A DNA stretch of 16,231 nucleotides from Ottowia sp. Lineage in GTDB: Bacteria; Pseudomonadota; Gammaproteobacteria; Burkholderiales; Burkholderiaceae_C. Below, one piece after another: positions 1-6,676 of the stretch. The notes beneath the pieces are model-generated. The model was not told where the DNA came from. It did not search any database and saw nothing but the letters and a program-made list of their open reading frames with translations. The translations under genes were made by a program, and so were the position numbers. Positions within the stretch are counted from its first letter, which is position 1. The number at the start of each line of letters is the position of its first letter. The stretch spans positions 1-16,231 of the forward strand of contig JALOAS010000074.1 in the NCBI GenBank assembly GCA_023228705.1, given 5' to 3'.

Positions 1-209
1 CCGCGCCAGAACCCGCTGGCCAGTTCCTGCTCGGCCTGCTCTGCCCGCGCCAGCGCCTGCTCGCGCATGACGTGGATGTACGCATGGTAGCTGCCGTCAA
101 GCGCCGCGATGCGCTCGAGCATGGCGCGCGTCACCGTCACCGGCGAGACCACGCCGTCCCTGAGCTTGCTGGCCAGTTCGGCGATGCTCCAGTAGTGCAT
201 GTCAGGCAT
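1..209 (-). CDS. Amidase signature family protein, N-terminal fragment
   Basis: This open frame starts at ATG 209 and runs uninterrupted off the left edge of the window, so only the first 69 codons are present. The translation begins MPDMHYWSIAELASKLRDG and continues with VVSPVTVTRAMLERIAALDG. This is the typical N-terminal helix pair of GatA/AtzE-type amidases (WSIAEL, then SPVxVTxxxLERIxxLD). Amidases of this family hydrolyse carboxamides through a Ser-cisSer-Lys triad; the triad lies beyond the visible part, so activity cannot be checked. The gene starts 54 bases after the hydroxyisobutyrate-dehydrogenase-like gene and is probably the last visible member of the same operon. A second in-frame ATG at 200 is also possible. 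Neither start has a strong ribosome binding site; the best candidate is GGGAAA about 10 bases upstream of 209. The family call is fairly secure from the N-terminus, but the substrate is unknown. Confidence 0.75.
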   Translation of the reverse strand, partial: MPDMHYWSIAELASKLRDGVVSPVTVTRAMLERIAALDGSYHAYIHVMREQALARAEQAEQELASGFWR

Positions 210-263
210 GAGTTTGCTGTTTCCCTGGTTCGTAACCCATGTCGTGCGCGGCGGGACGTTGCC

Positions 264-1142
264 TCATAGCTGGCCCAGACGAGCCGGCGTGGTCGACAGG
301 AACGCGTCGCCCATGCCCGCGTCGACCAGCGCCTGCAGGGTGTCCCTGACACCCCGGGCTGTCGTGCGCGGCACGCCCTCGTCGGCAGCCATCGTATCGT
401 AATAGCCAATGTCCTTGAGCGCGTTGCGCAACGAGAAACGCACCGCCGAGTCGTCGCCCGCCAGCAAAAACGGCGCCAGCCGGTCGAGTGCGGCGCCGTA
501 GCCACCGCCCCGGCGCAGGGCATCGACCAGCACCTCTGGCGCAATGCCGCCCTTTTGAGCACAGACCGCGGCCTCGCTCAGCAGCACGATGGAGCCCAGC
601 GAGACGAAATTGTGCAGCAGCTTGAGCCGGTGGCCCGACCCGACCGGCCCGGCATGAAAGATGTTTTCCGCAAAGGCCTGCAGCAGCGGCCTCACTGTGG
701 CCAGGACGCCCGGCTCAGCGCCCACCAGCAGGTTCAACCTGCCCCCGGCCGCTTCCGTGGGCGTGCGCGTCATGGCCGCGTCGACAAAGTGCACGCCATG
801 CTCGGCTGCCACGCGCGCCAGCCGCTGCGTTGACGCGGGGATGGCGGTCGAGCAGTCGATGACGACTTGCCCTGCGCGCATGACCGCCAGGATGCCGCCG
901 TCCCCCGTCAGGATTGTTTCCACCTGCGGCGAGCCCGTGACGCACAGCAGCACGATGTCGCTGGCACGCGCCAGCGCGCGGGCGTCGTCCAGCGCCTGCG
1001 CGCCCAGTGCAACCAGGTCTTGCACCGGCTGGTTGCCCGCGTGCTCCAGAAACCGCAGCGGCCAACCCTTGCGGACGATGTTGCGCGCGATCCCGTGGCC
1101 CATCAGCCCGACGCCGATCATGCCCACCTTCTTTTTTGTCAT
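264..1142 (-). CDS. NAD(P)-dependent oxidoreductase, 3-hydroxyisobutyrate dehydrogenase (beta-hydroxyacid dehydrogenase) family
   Basis: This 292-residue protein has the usual length of the family. The N-terminal Rossmann motif GMIGVGLMGHGIARN (residues 7-21) binds NAD(P), and the catalytic-lysine region reads GSGHRLKLLHN with Lys174 and Asn178 in the expected GxGxxxKxxxN spacing. Members interconvert a beta-hydroxyacid and its semialdehyde (3-hydroxyisobutyrate, tartronate semialdehyde and similar). The substrate-binding segment near residues 121-140 reads DAAMTRTPTEAAGGRLNLLVG. The usual core there is DAPVSGG, so the substrate may differ from the classic ones. The start at ATG 1142 has a good ribosome binding site (GGAGCAGGACATG), and the gene lies 20 bases after the aldehyde dehydrogenase stop, consistent with one operon. 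The protein is cytoplasmic. The family call is secure but the specific reaction is not. Confidence 0.88.
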   Translation of the reverse strand: MTKKKVGMIGVGLMGHGIARNIVRKGWPLRFLEHAGNQPVQDLVALGAQALDDARALARASDIVLLCVTGSPQVETILTGDGGILAVMRAGQVVIDCSTAIPASTQRLARVAAEHGVHFVDAAMTRTPTEAAGGRLNLLVGAEPGVLATVRPLLQAFAENIFHAGPVGSGHRLKLLHNFVSLGSIVLLSEAAVCAQKGGIAPEVLVDALRRGGGYGAALDRLAPFLLAGDDSAVRFSLRNALKDIGYYDTMAADEGVPRTTARGVRDTLQALVDAGMGDAFLSTTPARLGQL

Positions 1143-1162
1143 GTCCTGCTCCGGAGCCGGGG

Positions 1163-2659
1163 TCAGCCGTGGTGCGCGGCAACGGTCTTGAGTTGGGTGA
1201 AACCATACAAGGCGTCAAACCCCTTCTCGCGGCCGTGTCCGGAATGGCCGTAGCCGCCAAACGGCAGCTCGATGCCGCCGCCGGCCCCATAGTTGTTGAT
1301 GAACACCTGTCCCGCACGCAGCCGGCGCGCCATACGCATCTGGCGGCCGCCATCGCGCGTCCAGACGCCGGCAATCAGCCCGTACGGCGTACCGTTGGCG
1401 ATGCGGATGGCATCGTCCTCGTCGTCAAAAGGAATCAGCACCTGCACCGGGCCAAAGATTTCCTCCTGCGCCAGCGCGTGCCCGGGCGGCACCTCGGAAA
1501 ACAGCGTGGCCCGGACGTAGTGGCCGCGCGCGGGCGCGTCATTGCTGATGCGGCCTTCGGCCGCCACGTTGAGCTCGGCCCGGCCACGGGCTATGTAGCG
1601 GCTGACGATGTCCTTTTGCCTGCCCGAGACCAGCGGCCCCAGGTCCCGGCCCTGCACCGCCGGCGCAGCAACCAGCTTGCGGTAGATCGCCACCATGCGC
1701 TGCTTGACCTGGTCGTAGACGCCGCGCTGCACCAGCACGCGCGATGCGGCCGAGCAGGTCTGGCCTGCGTTTCGCATGCAGGCAGCTACCAGCGTGGGCG
1801 TGGCGGCGTCCAGGTCGCCATCGTCAAAGAAGATGTACGGCGACTTGCCGCCCAGCTCCAGCGTCACCGGCACCGCGTTTTGTGCCGCCGCGGCCTGGAT
1901 GCGCGCGCCCGTGGCCATGGATCCGGTGAATGACAGGTGGTCGACCTGCGGATGCGCCGCCAGCGCGGCACCCGCTTCTGCGCCCAGGCCGGTGACAACA
2001 TTCAGCGCGCCCGCCGGCAGGCCTGCTTCTTCCGCAATGGCGGCAAACGCCAGCGTGGAGATGGACGCATCTTCGGCCGGTTTGACCACGCAGGCGTTTC
2101 CTGCCGCCAGCGCGCCGCCCACGGCGCGGCCGACGATCTGCATGGGATAGTTCCACGGGATGATGATGCCGGCAACGCCCCAGGGCTCGCGCAGGGTGTA
2201 CACCGTGTAGCCGGCCTGATACGGAATGGTGCTGCCCATGAGCTTGTCTGCAGCACCGGCGTAGAACTCCAGGTAGCGCGCCAGCGCCCTCGCGTCGCTC
2301 TGCGACTGCTGCAGCGGCTTGCCCACGTCCAGCGCCTCGATCAACGCCAGGTCTTCCGCGCGCTCCAGCACAAGTTGCGACATGCGCATGAGCACGCGAC
2401 CGCGCTCGGTGGCGGTCAGGCGGCCCCAGGCCCCCGTTTCAAGAGCGGTGCGTGCGGCGCGTACCGCGGCGTCCACATCCGCGCCCGTGCCGGCGGCAAT
2501 CTCGCCCATGGTCTCGCCGGTCGACGGGTTCTCCACCGGCAGCCGCCGCGCGCCATCCAGCCCGGGCTGCCACTGGCCGCCAATGAAGACCCGTTGCGTA
2601 TCAAACCAGACGACGGCGTCCAGGTCACCCTGTTGTCGTGCCAAGGCCTTGCTGTCCAT
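1163..2659 (-). CDS. NAD(P)-dependent aldehyde dehydrogenase
   Basis: This 498-residue protein matches the roughly 490-500 residues usual for the superfamily. Visible landmarks are PWNYP with Asn170, the cofactor-binding VVKPAE with Lys193, the FTGS motif (244-247), the general base Glu268 in TLELGGKSP, and the nucleophile Cys302 in NAGQTCSA. All key catalytic residues are therefore present, and the enzyme should oxidise an aldehyde or semialdehyde to the acid. The overall style resembles the betaine-aldehyde/gamma-aminobutyraldehyde dehydrogenase group, but the substrate cannot be fixed from sequence. The open frame extends upstream to 3031 by overlapping the aminotransferase gene. I chose ATG 2659 because it has a clear GGAGG six bases upstream and the family N-terminus fits. 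It follows the aminotransferase by 58 bases and precedes the oxidoreductase by 20, so it probably acts on the aldehyde the aminotransferase makes. Confidence 0.92.
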   Translation of the reverse strand: MDSKALARQQGDLDAVVWFDTQRVFIGGQWQPGLDGARRLPVENPSTGETMGEIAAGTGADVDAAVRAARTALETGAWGRLTATERGRVLMRMSQLVLERAEDLALIEALDVGKPLQQSQSDARALARYLEFYAGAADKLMGSTIPYQAGYTVYTLREPWGVAGIIIPWNYPMQIVGRAVGGALAAGNACVVKPAEDASISTLAFAAIAEEAGLPAGALNVVTGLGAEAGAALAAHPQVDHLSFTGSMATGARIQAAAAQNAVPVTLELGGKSPYIFFDDGDLDAATPTLVAACMRNAGQTCSAASRVLVQRGVYDQVKQRMVAIYRKLVAAPAVQGRDLGPLVSGRQKDIVSRYIARGRAELNVAAEGRISNDAPARGHYVRATLFSEVPPGHALAQEEIFGPVQVLIPFDDEDDAIRIANGTPYGLIAGVWTRDGGRQMRMARRLRAGQVFINNYGAGGGIELPFGGYGHSGHGREKGFDALYGFTQLKTVAAHHG

Positions 2660-2717
2660 GTCCTGCCTCCAAGCCAAAAGCCGCCCGCCCTGTGGCGGAC
2701 GTCTCATCGCATCATCA

Positions 2718-4109
2718 TCACGCGTCGCGGCCCGTGTAGTGCCGGTCGGCGACGTCCAGCGCCTGGTCGAGAATGGCCAGGCCTTCCCGCACCTCTTCGG
2801 CGGTGGCGATGCACGGCGGCGCAACGTGCGTACGGTTGAAGTGCACGAACGGCCACAGGCCGTTGTCAAGACAGGCCTGCTTGAACTCGGCCATGGGCCG
2901 CGCCGCATCGCCCCTGGCGTTGAACGGCACCAGCGGCTCGCGCGTGGCGCGGTCCCGGACCAGCTCGACCGCCCAGAAGGCACCCAGGCCCCGAACCTCC
3001 CCGACGCTGGGGTGCCGACCGGCGAGCTCACGCAGGCCAGGGCCTATGACCTCGTCACCCAGCCTGCGCACGTGCGCGTTGAGGTCCTGCTCGCGCATGT
3101 ACCGGATCGATGCCAAGGCAACCGCGCAGCCGAGCAGGTGGCCCGAATACGTGAGTCCGCCGGGGTAGGCGCGGTGGTCAAAGGTCCTGGCAATGGAGTC
3201 GGAGATGAGCACGCCGCCCAGCTGCACGTAGCCGGATGTCACGCCCTTGGCAAAGGTGATGAGGTCCGGCGCCACGTCCCAGTGCTGCACGGCAAACCAC
3301 TGCCCGCAGCGCGTAAAGCCGGCCATGACCTCGTCGCAGATCATGACGATGCCGTGCTCGTCGCAGATCTGGCGAACACCGGCCAGGTAACCGTCTGGCG
3401 GCACCAGGATGCCGTTGGTGCCGACCACCGTTTCCATGACGATGGCCGCCACGGTGTCCGGCCCCTCGACCATGAGGACGTTGCGCAGGTGCTCCAGCGC
3501 ACGCTCGCACTCCTGCTGCGCATCCCTGGCATAAAACGCCGAGCGGTAGGGGTAAGGCCCCCAGAAGTGCACGACGCCGGGCATGGCGGTGGCCTCGTTG
3601 GCCCAGCGGCGCGGGTCGCCGGTCATGGCAATGGCACCCGAGGTGGCGCCATGGTAGCTGCGGTAGAAGGTCATGACCTTGACGCGCCCGGTGTGCATGC
3701 GCGCCATCCGGATGGCGTGCTCGTTGGCGTCGGCGCCGGCGTTGGTGAAGAAGACCTTGTTGAGGCCATCGGGCGCGATCTCGGCGATGGCACGTGCCGC
3801 CTCCGAGCGCGCCTCGTTGGCAAAGGACGGCGCGATTGTCGCCAGTTTCTGGCCCTGCTCGGCGATGGCCTGCAACAGCACCGGGTTGCCGTGCCCCAGG
3901 TTGAGGTTGACCAGCTGCGAGGAAAAATCCAGGTAGCGCTTGCCGTCGTAGTCAAAGAAGTACGCGCCCTTGCCCCCGGCCACGGCCAGGGGATCGATCT
4001 CGGCCTGCGCCGACCAGGTGTGAAAAACGTGCGCGCGGTCCAGTTCGCGGACGCGGGCACCGAGGTCTGGATTGGCCACAACGGCTTGCGCTTGGGCTGG
4101 CTCGGTCAT
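2718..4109 (-). CDS. Class III pyridoxal-phosphate aminotransferase (omega-amino acid type)
   Basis: This 463-residue protein is of typical length. It carries the class III landmarks: FTNAGADANE (121-130), YHGATSG (152-158), the PLP-ring aspartate in MICDEV (Asp259) and the Schiff-base lysine in TFAKGVTSGY (Lys288). Enzymes of this fold move the amino group of an omega-amino acid or amine to pyruvate or 2-oxoglutarate, leaving a semialdehyde. The next gene encodes an aldehyde dehydrogenase, which suits that product. The style recalls taurine or beta-alanine transaminases, but I cannot decide between substrates. The frame is open upstream to 4355, but that extension reads through tandem repeats. 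ATG 4109 has GGAGA seven bases upstream and gives a family-like N-terminus. A GACAAT box at 4151-4156 is a weak -10 candidate for the operon, without a convincing -35. Confidence 0.87.
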   Translation of the reverse strand: MTEPAQAQAVVANPDLGARVRELDRAHVFHTWSAQAEIDPLAVAGGKGAYFFDYDGKRYLDFSSQLVNLNLGHGNPVLLQAIAEQGQKLATIAPSFANEARSEAARAIAEIAPDGLNKVFFTNAGADANEHAIRMARMHTGRVKVMTFYRSYHGATSGAIAMTGDPRRWANEATAMPGVVHFWGPYPYRSAFYARDAQQECERALEHLRNVLMVEGPDTVAAIVMETVVGTNGILVPPDGYLAGVRQICDEHGIVMICDEVMAGFTRCGQWFAVQHWDVAPDLITFAKGVTSGYVQLGGVLISDSIARTFDHRAYPGGLTYSGHLLGCAVALASIRYMREQDLNAHVRRLGDEVIGPGLRELAGRHPSVGEVRGLGAFWAVELVRDRATREPLVPFNARGDAARPMAEFKQACLDNGLWPFVHFNRTHVAPPCIATAEEVREGLAILDQALDVADRHYTGRDA

Positions 4110-4202
4110 GTCTGGGTCTCCACAAGGGAACGGGAATTGCCTTTGCGTCCATTGTCGCGCAATCCCCGTCCCCGGCCGGACCGCGCCGGCCTGTGGAAGA
4201 CC

Positions 4203-4237
4203 GTCCGGCGTCCGGCGTCCGGCGTCCGGCGTCCGGC
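4203..4237. repeat. Five tandem copies of a 7-bp unit, GTCCGGC
   Basis: Five perfect head-to-tail copies of GTCCGGC (GCCGGAC on the minus strand) lie at 4203-4237 in the intergenic space upstream of the aminotransferase gene. They are immediately followed by a diverged sequence (GTTGAGC). A single variant unit (GCTGGAC read on plus, at 4344-4350) lies at the far end of the adjoining palindrome. The array lies outside the chosen coding start and is not needed by any protein. Such short arrays arise by slippage and can vary between strains. Confidence 0.9.
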
Positions 4238-4353
4238 GTTGAGCGTGGCCGATGACGGATGACCTCGCTGTGCATTGATGATTGCGGCTGCGCCGCCATG
4301 ATGGGCGCTTGAGCATGATGCGGCAATACGCTATTCGCTCAACGCTGGACGCC
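4228..4353. repeat. 126-bp imperfect palindromic intergenic element
   Basis: An 18-base arm at 4228-4245 is the reverse complement of 4336-4353 with one mismatch. A second small inverted repeat, GCGGC/GCCGC (4284-4288 and 4292-4296), sits within half a base of the same centre. The bases flanking it (TGATGATT against the complement of ATGATGG) are also partly complementary. On the minus strand the right edge overlaps another perfect hairpin directly after the AHSA1 stop codon (CGCCAA-GGG-TTGGCG, 4350-4364), which lacks a T run. The element lies between the AHSA1 gene and the aminotransferase operon. It could be a mobile hairpin, a transcription-ending structure or a chance product of the repeats. 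No target duplication is evident. Confidence 0.55.
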
Positions 4354-4364
4354 AACCCTTGGCG

Positions 4365-4865
4365 CTACTGCCCCAGCATTTGGGCGTACACCTTGCGCGC
4401 CGCGACAAAATGATCGAATGGAAAGCGGATCGGCACGTCTTCCAGCGCGCCGGCCAGCATGTCCAGGTGCCCTTCGAATCCGGCGCAGGCCTTGGCGGCG
4501 TCCTCGCCTGCGGGCGTATGCACCGTCAGCGTCAGGCGCGTCCCGCTGCCCTGGGGTTCAAGCTCCCAGCGCAGCGGGCGCGCCGGCTCGTCACCGCTGC
4601 TCCACGAGTATTCAAGCAGGCGCGGCGGCTCGAACTCGGTCAGCGTGCTGTCGATGACGGTGCCGCTGTCGGCAAAGTCAATGTATACCCTGCCGCCCTT
4701 TTGCAGATCGATCTTGCCCGGCGCAATCCACTTGGCAAACTCGGCCGGCACGGTCAACATGGCCCAGACCCGTTGCACCGGATGTTCGTAAAGACGCTGC
4801 AAGCGACCCACAAAACCCCTGTCCGTGCGTGCGATGGTGCCCGAGCATGTATTTTCCTGGCTCAT
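4365..4865 (-). CDS. SRPBCC / AHSA1 (activator of Hsp90 ATPase-like) domain protein
   Basis: This 166-residue single-domain protein fits the START-like SRPBCC fold of the AHSA1 family. The segment HPVQRVWAMLTVPAEFAKWIAPG (near residues 28-50) is the characteristic N-terminal strand-helix with the WxxLT...WxxPG pattern. Later come PPRLLEYSW and the C-terminal helix GFEGHLDMLAGAL. Bacterial members bind small hydrophobic ligands in a deep pocket, and few have known functions; some act as stress or cyclase-like proteins. There is no signal peptide or membrane segment, so the protein is cytoplasmic. The start at ATG 4865 has a clear AAGGAG seven bases upstream. The gene follows the YbaK-like gene by 85 bases and may be the end of the HMG-CoA lyase transcript. 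No specific role can be assigned. Confidence 0.85.
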   Translation of the reverse strand: MSQENTCSGTIARTDRGFVGRLQRLYEHPVQRVWAMLTVPAEFAKWIAPGKIDLQKGGRVYIDFADSGTVIDSTLTEFEPPRLLEYSWSSGDEPARPLRWELEPQGSGTRLTLTVHTPAGEDAAKACAGFEGHLDMLAGALEDVPIRFPFDHFVAARKVYAQMLGQ

Positions 4866-4896
4866 GGGACTCTCCTTGTATGCAACAATGATTGGC

Positions 4897-4912
4897 CCGT
4901 TTTAACAAACGG
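4897..4912. promoter_or_regulatory. Inverted repeat CCGTTT-N4-AAACGG upstream of the AHSA1 gene
   Basis: A perfect 6-base inverted repeat with a four-base spacer lies about 32 bases upstream of the AHSA1 start and about 40 bases after the YbaK stop. On the minus strand it is not followed by a run of T, so it is not a standard terminator. It could be an operator or a weak RNA hairpin. The surrounding bases are unusually A+T-rich for this window, which would suit a promoter, but I cannot identify a convincing -35/-10 pair. Confidence 0.35.
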
Positions 4913-4950
4913 AAGATAACGTCGCGCAAGAGCGGATATGCAGGAGCAAC

Positions 4951-5448
4951 TCATGCATCCTCCTTGGCAATGTCCGCAACCGCACCACCGTGGGTCAAGC
5001 TGCGCAAATTGTCGGGCGCGAGCCGGAACACGGCGCGCGGGTGGCCGGCCGCCGCCCAGATTTCATCAAAACGAAACAGCAATTCATCAATCAGGATCAC
5101 CGGTCTGCTGGCGTGTGCAACGGGCGGCACGCCACCGATGGAAAAGCCGGTTTTCTCCTTGACGAAATCGGCATCGGCACGACCGATCTTGCCAATCAGG
5201 CCGGCCACCTTCTTCTCGTCGACGCGCTGATCGCCCGACGTGATTGCAAGGACTGCCGCGTCGTCTTGCCGGCGCCGGAAAATGATGCTCTTGGCGATCT
5301 GCCCCACGTGGATGCCGAGCGCATCGGCCGCTTCCTGCGCGGTACGCGCCGATGCATCGAGCATGACCGGCGCATACGGGTGCCCGAGCGCAGCCAGCGC
5401 ATCGATCACGCGCTGTACACCGCTGGGCAGGGCTCCGGACTCTGTCAT
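4951..5448 (-). CDS. YbaK/EbsC (aminoacyl-tRNA deacylase) family protein
   Basis: This 165-residue protein has the usual length for YbaK/ProX-type editing domains. The conserved lysine lies in GQIAKSIIF (Lys53), the position used in catalysis in YbaK-type proteins. The loop GFSIGGVPPVAH (101-112) is the family's glycine-rich substrate loop. Members hydrolyse mischarged tRNA, for example Cys-tRNA(Pro) or Ala-tRNA(Pro), in the cytoplasm; which tRNA this one edits is not clear. I chose ATG 5448 because the family N-terminus fits there. Its ribosome binding site is poor (GGAG only two bases away), and a TTG at 5484 would give a 177-residue form with no better site. It lies 56 bases after HMG-CoA lyase and probably shares its transcript. 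As a housekeeping editing enzyme, it gives no obvious hint about the metabolism around it. Confidence 0.87.
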   Translation of the reverse strand: MTESGALPSGVQRVIDALAALGHPYAPVMLDASARTAQEAADALGIHVGQIAKSIIFRRRQDDAAVLAITSGDQRVDEKKVAGLIGKIGRADADFVKEKTGFSIGGVPPVAHASRPVILIDELLFRFDEIWAAAGHPRAVFRLAPDNLRSLTHGGAVADIAKEDA

Positions 5449-5504
5449 TGCTCCGCACCCCAATTGCAGGCAACCGGAAGGCAACCAACCGCGAAACCCA
5501 CGTT

Positions 5505-6416
5505 TCAGCCGGCGCGCTTGTTGAGGATGGCCACGGCCGCCAGCGATTGCGGCTTGCGCCCGAGATGGTCGCTGATGAATTTGCCGGCGTCGACCAGCTT
5601 GTCCAGGTCGATTCCGGTTTCAATGCCCAGGCCGTTGAGCATGAAGACCACGTCCTCGGTGGCCACGTTGCCGGTGGCGCCCTTGGCGTAGGGGCAGCCG
5701 CCCAGCCCGGCTACCGACGACTGGAAGTTCCGCACGCCCACTTCCATGGCCGCATAGGTGTTGGCCAGCGCCTGGCCATAGGTGTCGTGGAAATGGCCGC
5801 TGACGTGGTCGATGTCGAAGTGCCTGAGCGTGGCCTCTATGGCCTTCTGCACCTTGTTGGGCGTGCCCACGCCTATGGTGTCGGCCACGTCGACACGCTG
5901 CACGCCTATGCCCTTCATGAGCCCGGCCAGATAGCCGACCTTCTCGGGTGCGATCTCACCCTCGTAGGGACAACCCACGGTGCAGCTCATGGCGCCGCGC
6001 ACGGCAATTCCGGCGGCCCTGGCTGCCTCGACCACTGGCGCAAAGCGCTCGATGCTCTCGGCTATCGAGCAGTTGATGTTCTTCTGGCTGAACGCCTCGC
6101 TGGCGGCGCCAAAGACGACGATCTCGTCGGGCTTGTCGGGCAGCGCGTCGTTGAAGCCGCGCTTGTTGGGCGTGAGCACCGAGTAGCGCACGCCGGGCTT
6201 GCGCTGTATGCCGGCCATGACCTCATGGTTGTCGGCCATCTGCGGCACCCACTTGGGGCTGACGTAGCTGGTGACCTCGATCTCGGCAAGCCCGGCCGCC
6301 TGCAGCCGGTGCACCAGCTCGACCTTGACCGCGGCCGGAACCGGCTGCTTCTCGTTCTGCAGGCCGTCGCGCGGGCCGACGTCGATGATGCGGATATGGG
6401 CAGGCAGCTTGGACAT
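5505..6416 (-). CDS. hmgL: Hydroxymethylglutaryl-CoA lyase
   Basis: This 303-residue protein matches bacterial HMG-CoA lyases in length. The DRE-TIM barrel start IIDVGPRDGLQNE carries Arg16 and Asp17. The metal ligands appear as His208 and His210 in SGHFHDTYG plus Asn250, and the catalytic Cys241 lies in the signature SVAGLGGCPYAKGATGN. The enzyme cleaves HMG-CoA to acetyl-CoA and acetoacetate, the last step of leucine degradation. That agrees with a methylcrotonyl-CoA carboxylase alpha gene about 8 kb away. The frame continues upstream with in-frame ATGs, including one at 6443. I prefer 6416 because a possible -10 box (TACACT) lies at 6448-6453 and because the conserved sequence begins right after it. 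No ribosome binding site is obvious for either start. The YbaK-like gene follows in the same direction. Confidence 0.95.
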   Translation of the reverse strand: MSKLPAHIRIIDVGPRDGLQNEKQPVPAAVKVELVHRLQAAGLAEIEVTSYVSPKWVPQMADNHEVMAGIQRKPGVRYSVLTPNKRGFNDALPDKPDEIVVFGAASEAFSQKNINCSIAESIERFAPVVEAARAAGIAVRGAMSCTVGCPYEGEIAPEKVGYLAGLMKGIGVQRVDVADTIGVGTPNKVQKAIEATLRHFDIDHVSGHFHDTYGQALANTYAAMEVGVRNFQSSVAGLGGCPYAKGATGNVATEDVVFMLNGLGIETGIDLDKLVDAGKFISDHLGRKPQSLAAVAILNKRAG

Positions 6417-6447
6417 GGATTGTGCAGTCGTTGATGCGGGCATGACA

Positions 6448-6453
6448 AGTGTA
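6448..6453 (-). promoter_or_regulatory. Possible -10 box for the HMG-CoA lyase transcript
   Basis: TACACT on the minus strand lies 31 bases before the chosen hmgL start and matches four of six positions of TATAAT. At a normal 17-base spacing there is no good -35 element (TTTCAA occurs only at 21 bases), so the call is weak. It is listed because this is the only gene-free space upstream of hmgL and some promoter is expected here unless the liv transcript reads through. Confidence 0.22.
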
Positions 6454-6511
6454 GCAACGCATCGCCGCCCGCGGTTGAAAGCCCGCCACCGCACATGGAT
6501 GCGGATCTTCC

Positions 6512-6676
6512 AGGAGTCTGTCGGGCTTTGGCGATCGTCGCGAGCCGAGTGGGAGAGCGAGGACAGTTTTGTTCGATTTTGAGGCGCATAGCACAGCTAT
6601 GTAACGAAAAAGCGGGCAAAAATGGACCGCTTCTCCCACCGGCGCAGCAGATTGGTCCGAAGTCCGACAGGCTCCT
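6512..6676. repeat. 165-bp symmetrical palindromic element (MITE-like or large hairpin)
   Basis: The terminal arms 6512-6528 and 6660-6676 are inverted copies with 15 of 17 matches (AGGAGtCTGTCGGgCTT against AGGAGcCTGTCGGaCTT). An internal pair GTGGGAGA/TCTCCCAC (6549-6556 and 6632-6639) and a central pair CATAGC/GCTATG around the loop ACA (6593-6595) share exactly the same centre at 6594. By hand alignment about 49 of 81 arm positions pair, so the whole element folds as one long imperfect hairpin. Its right end overlaps the last base pairs of the livF stop codon. There is no open frame of interest inside and no clear target duplication. It could be a small non-autonomous transposable element, or a structure ending the liv transcript. 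Confidence 0.75.

Noticed and set aside
2660..2717. Possible terminator hairpin between the aminotransferase and aldehyde dehydrogenase genes
   Set aside because: The stem CCGCC-ACAG-GGCGG is only five pairs, is separated from a short TTTT by several bases, and lies directly before the ribosome binding site of the next gene in the operon.
3983..4003. 21-bp sequence identical to 14343-14363
   Set aside because: Both copies code for EIDPLA in the same frame, in the aminotransferase and in mccA. This looks like chance convergence on the same favoured codons; flanking bases differ at once and there is no sign of recombination.
2319..4262. 647-codon open frame on the plus strand
   Set aside because: It lies antisense to the aminotransferase and aldehyde dehydrogenase genes, whose motifs and ribosome binding sites are clear. 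Long antisense frames are expected in sequence this rich in G+C, and the translation shows no recognisable domain.
4110..4355. N-terminal extension of the aminotransferase to the upstream start at 4355
   Set aside because: The extension translates the 7-bp tandem repeats as RTPDAGRRTPDAG, has no ribosome binding site, and is unlike the family. ATG 4109 has a good site.
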